Origin: an uncultured Muribaculaceae bacterium | GTDB lineage: Bacteria > Bacteroidota > Bacteroidia > Bacteroidales > Muribaculaceae | Direction: 5' to 3' | DNA length: 64,000 nt | NCBI GenBank assembly: GCA_910587475.1 | Contig: CAJUMR010000005.1 | Coordinates: 1 to 64,000, forward strand | Part shown: positions 61,525-64,000 of the stretch, in pieces | How the letters are laid out: every line of letters starts with the position of its first letter | Position numbering within the stretch: position 1 is the stretch's first letter | Notes under the pieces: model-generated | What the model was told of the DNA's origin: nothing | Databases searched by the model: none | The model's input: only the letters and a program-made list of their open reading frames with translations | Program-made: the position numbers and the translations under genes

Positions 61525-62853
61525 ATGTCGCTGGCTGATTATATAAAAACACAGATCCCTTTGTGGCCCAATTGGCTTACTTCTGCCATGTTGAAACTCA
61601 ATTTCTTCGGCCCGTTGTGCTATGGGTTTTCGTATTTGAAGTATGGTAAAACCATTCAAAGAGAAAGTGCCGAGGACAAGTTGATTGAAATGGTCAATTT
61701 TGCAATAAAAAATGTTCCGTATTACCGAAAGCGATATGCTGGCTTGGTTATCAGGTCGCGCGAAGAGTTTGAGGAAAAGATAGGTTTCATTGACAAAGAC
61801 ATTGTTATGGCCAATTGGGATGATTTTGTTGCTGATAATATGGAGTCTTCGCAATGCTACATTGAGACAACCGGAGGGACAAGCGGAAAACCAATGAAGT
61901 TTTTGTCCCCCAAAAACCGGTATGTGCATTCTATGTATTTTTGGCATAAGAGCCTGAAAGAGTTTGGTTGGAACTATGACGTTATGGGAGTGATAAGAAA
62001 TCATAGACTCCCTGGCGGACGGATTTATATGGTCAATCCAGTGATGAAACATGTGATTTTTGATGGTTTCAACAAAGATGAGCAATATTATCTGCAGATC
62101 TGGCAAGTATTGAAAAAGCGCCGAATCAGGTTTCTGTATTGTTATCCTTCTGCTGCATATGATTTTCTTAAATTCTGCCATAGTCACAATCTTGATATTT
62201 CTTTTATAAAGACATGTGCGCTTACGTCTGAAGCGGTAGCTGACTACCAACGCGAGTTTATAAATGATGTGTTGCACATCGATATCCTGATTTCGTATGC
62301 TCACAGTGAAAAACTGTGCCAGGCATGTACTGTTCCCGGTCGATACCTCTATAAGATAGAAGAAGACCATGGCTATATGGAGTTGATTGATGAAAATGAT
62401 AATGTGGTGACAAACAAAGATGTTAGCGGAGAAATTGTTGGCACGACATTTTTGAACAGGTTTTTCCCTTTGATAAGATATCGCACCGGTGACATGTCAT
62501 CTTATTGTGATGGACCGGGTGAAGGCCGTTGGTTGAAGGATATTTTAGGGCGATGGAACAAGTCTATGATTTACAGGAAAAATTGCGATCCAATTTCCAC
62601 CACGGCTCTAAATTTGCATTCTGCTTTCAACGAGCATATAAAAGGATTGCAGTATATACAATATGAAATCGGTTTTTTGACAGCGCTGATAGTTAAAGAC
62701 GATAAATACACGGAGGCCGATCATGAATTCATAAAACGGCATTTAGGAAATGCAATGTGTGGTGATGAAAATGTCGAAATAAGGTATGTTGATAAATTAA
62801 TATATCAACCAAATGGAAAATTTGTACAACTGATTTCAACGGTTATTCAATAA
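61525..62853 (+). CDS. PaaK/CapK-like adenylate-forming enzyme
   Basis: This 442-residue protein resembles phenylacetate-CoA ligases and the CapK/coenzyme-F390-synthetase-like proteins seen in capsule loci. The phosphate loop is YIETTGGTSGKPMKF (about 112-126), and later RYRTGDMS and GRWNKSMIYRKNC match the hinge region. It may activate an acyl group or amino acid that decorates the glycan; phenylacetate breakdown is unlikely in this context. AT-rich like the two genes before it. Confidence 0.82.
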   Translation: MSLADYIKTQIPLWPNWLTSAMLKLNFFGPLCYGFSYLKYGKTIQRESAEDKLIEMVNFAIKNVPYYRKRYAGLVIRSREEFEEKIGFIDKDIVMANWDDFVADNMESSQCYIETTGGTSGKPMKFLSPKNRYVHSMYFWHKSLKEFGWNYDVMGVIRNHRLPGGRIYMVNPVMKHVIFDGFNKDEQYYLQIWQVLKKRRIRFLYCYPSAAYDFLKFCHSHNLDISFIKTCALTSEAVADYQREFINDVLHIDILISYAHSEKLCQACTVPGRYLYKIEEDHGYMELIDENDNVVTNKDVSGEIVGTTFLNRFFPLIRYRTGDMSSYCDGPGEGRWLKDILGRWNKSMIYRKNCDPISTTALNLHSAFNEHIKGLQYIQYEIGFLTALIVKDDKYTEADHEFIKRHLGNAMCGDENVEIRYVDKLIYQPNGKFVQLISTVIQ

Positions 62854-62855
62854 GT

Positions 62856-64000
62856 ATGATCGACACACTGTTATCGCTTAAGAGCTATTGTGAGGCTGAA
62901 GATTTTGCCGGCTGGGATCCTTATGACGGATTGAACTCGAGGCTGTTCAAGGCGTTGCCATTGGTCGGACGGTCGGCGATAATGCGCTTGATCTGGATTC
63001 AACTGTTCAAACGCAATCCTTTCAACTTGCGGAAGCCGATGATGATACCCAAGGAGCGCAATGCCAAGGGCATCGGGTTGTTTCTCAGAGGTTATTGTGC
63101 GTTGTGGCGCGCGGCGGCGACGAGCGATGCTTTTGCAGACCGTTTTGGTGGAAAAGCTGAAATAGAGTCGCGCATACGCAGTCTTGCCGATTGGCTTGTC
63201 GACAATGTTTCGCCCGGGTTCAGCGGAGCGGCATGGGGCTATAATTTCCCATGGCAGTGCCGCCGTGAGTTTCTGTTTCCGGCCTATGAGCCGACGGTCG
63301 TGGCCACATATTTCTGTGCCGGAGCTTTGCTCGATGCCTACGAGGTCGTTGGCGATGAGCGGTATCGCAGTGTGGCCTTGTCGTCGGCCGAATTTGTCAA
63401 GAAAGACCTGCGCCGCACACCTTATGGCAGCGGGGTGATAATTTCATATTCAAAAATGCCTGGCAACGATACGATATTCAATGCTTCGCTGCTTGGCAGT
63501 GCTTTGCTTGCGCGGTGCTACAGCTACACCGGCGATAAAGATGCTTTCGACCTGGCCACGCAGTCGGTCGAAGCATGTTGCTCGGCGCAGAAAGCTGACG
63601 GATCGTGGACTTATGGCGTGAAACCGGTGACGGCTTGGATAGATTCGTTTCACACGGGCTATAACCTGATGGCATTGGCCGAGTATCAGCGTTTCACCGA
63701 CGACCGCCGCTATGGCGAGTGTGTCGAAAGGGGAATGAAATATTATGTTGATAAATTTTTCATGGCCGATGGAGCCCCGAAATATTATCACGACAATCAA
63801 TACCCGATCGACATTCATTGTGTCGGGCAGCTGTTTGTCACCCTGTCGGTGCTGAATGTTGAGTCGCAGTACAACAAGTTGATTACAAGCGTGTTCGATT
63901 GGTCGATGCGTAACATGTGGGACCCAAGAGGATATTTTTACTACCAATTGAAGCAGGGTGTGTCGTCGAAAATCAGTTATATGAGATGGAGCAACGCGTT
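62856..64000 (+). CDS. Partial alpha/alpha-barrel-like protein of the exopolysaccharide locus
   Basis: An open frame begins at ATG 62856, 2 bases after the previous stop, and runs without stop to the window end (381 codons). It has repeated helical units with aromatic pairs (GAAWGYNFPWQCRREFLFP, DSFHTGYNLMALAEYQRF, IDIHCVGQLFVTLS), like the (alpha/alpha)6 folds of glycoside hydrolases, lyases and prenyltransferases. Similar proteins in Bacteroidota capsule clusters are often mislabelled delta-aminolevulinic acid dehydratase. Function is unknown. Its GC content returns to that of the general window. Confidence 0.75.
   Translation, partial: MIDTLLSLKSYCEAEDFAGWDPYDGLNSRLFKALPLVGRSAIMRLIWIQLFKRNPFNLRKPMMIPKERNAKGIGLFLRGYCALWRAAATSDAFADRFGGKAEIESRIRSLADWLVDNVSPGFSGAAWGYNFPWQCRREFLFPAYEPTVVATYFCAGALLDAYEVVGDERYRSVALSSAEFVKKDLRRTPYGSGVIISYSKMPGNDTIFNASLLGSALLARCYSYTGDKDAFDLATQSVEACCSAQKADGSWTYGVKPVTAWIDSFHTGYNLMALAEYQRFTDDRRYGECVERGMKYYVDKFFMADGAPKYYHDNQYPIDIHCVGQLFVTLSVLNVESQYNKLITSVFDWSMRNMWDPRGYFYYQLKQGVSSKISYMRWSNA

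Noticed and set aside
61417..62370. Open frame of 317 codons opposite the PaaK-like gene
   Set aside because: Antisense shadow; the sense frame has adenylate-forming motifs and is in operon phase with its neighbours.
1..64000. Search for CRISPR arrays, insertion sequences, prophage or restriction genes
   Set aside because: No regularly spaced repeats, transposase or phage motifs and no terminal inverted repeats were noticed on either strand.

Overview
The window looks like chromosomal DNA of a Bacteroidota bacterium, order Bacteroidales. Several signs agree. Promoter boxes of the Bacteroides type (TAnnTTTG at -7, in several cases with TTG or TTTG 19-20 bases upstream) recur in front of genes, and Shine-Dalgarno sequences are generally absent. 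The gene content is typical of the order: a DAHP synthase/chorismate mutase fusion, DUF3108 and DUF3316 proteins, a Wzi-type capsule assembly protein, and a BlaI/M56 pair. The balanced base composition and gene content would fit a gut Muribaculaceae-like genome, but that family-level placement is inference. No insertion sequence, phage, CRISPR array or rRNA was found.

Left part (1-17000), almost all on the minus strand: a tRNA-Thr cut by the window edge; gdhA for ammonium assimilation; a DUF3108 envelope protein; thiol peroxidase and a secreted thioredoxin-like protein. Then comes a tightly packed ten-gene run read from typA (14124) down to a glycosyltransferase (4521): typA, folP, cdaA (c-di-AMP synthesis), rfbA, two FdtA-like cupins, a DegT aminotransferase, mtaB, an LpxL-like acyltransferase and a GT2 glycosyltransferase. 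It mixes core metabolism and signalling with synthesis of a dTDP-3-amino-3,6-dideoxyhexose for surface glycans. A DUF418 membrane protein and an MFS carrier complete this part.

Middle part (17000-39500): parC, a DUF3316 protein and an S41 protease lipoprotein on the plus strand meet a CpsB-type phosphatase. A biotin-containing carboxylase/decarboxylase subunit (oadA) follows. A BlaI repressor and M56 sensor-peptidase operon has a large concentric palindrome in its control region. Then come ribosomal protein L31 type B, a ribose uptake and ribokinase pair, proC and a short ssb. The phenylalanine/tyrosine operon (pheA, aminotransferase, DAHP synthase/chorismate mutase, tyrA) is preceded by what reads as a complete transcription attenuator: promoter, a 23-codon leader peptide packed with Phe and Tyr codons, an antiterminator pairing, and a terminator with eight T. 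This is the strongest unreported-looking signal in the window. A galactose operon (galK, galM, a sugar nucleotidyltransferase) and gluQRS follow.

Right part (39500-64000): an operon of Wzi, a small lipocalin-like lipoprotein, LegB, an ATP-grasp enzyme and a NeuB/LegI synthase points to nonulosonic (legionaminic-type) acid on the cell surface. Next come a membrane/cytidylate-kinase fusion, a flavodiiron protein, gyrB, and rnr with folB. The window ends in an exopolysaccharide locus: a divergent GT2, then Wza-like export lipoprotein, Wzc-like tyrosine kinase, flippase, polymerase-like protein, two GT4 glycosyltransferases, a PaaK/CapK-like adenylating enzyme, and an alpha/alpha-barrel-like protein cut by the window end. 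The central glycosyltransferase block is visibly richer in A and T than its surroundings, as is common for exchanged capsule genes.
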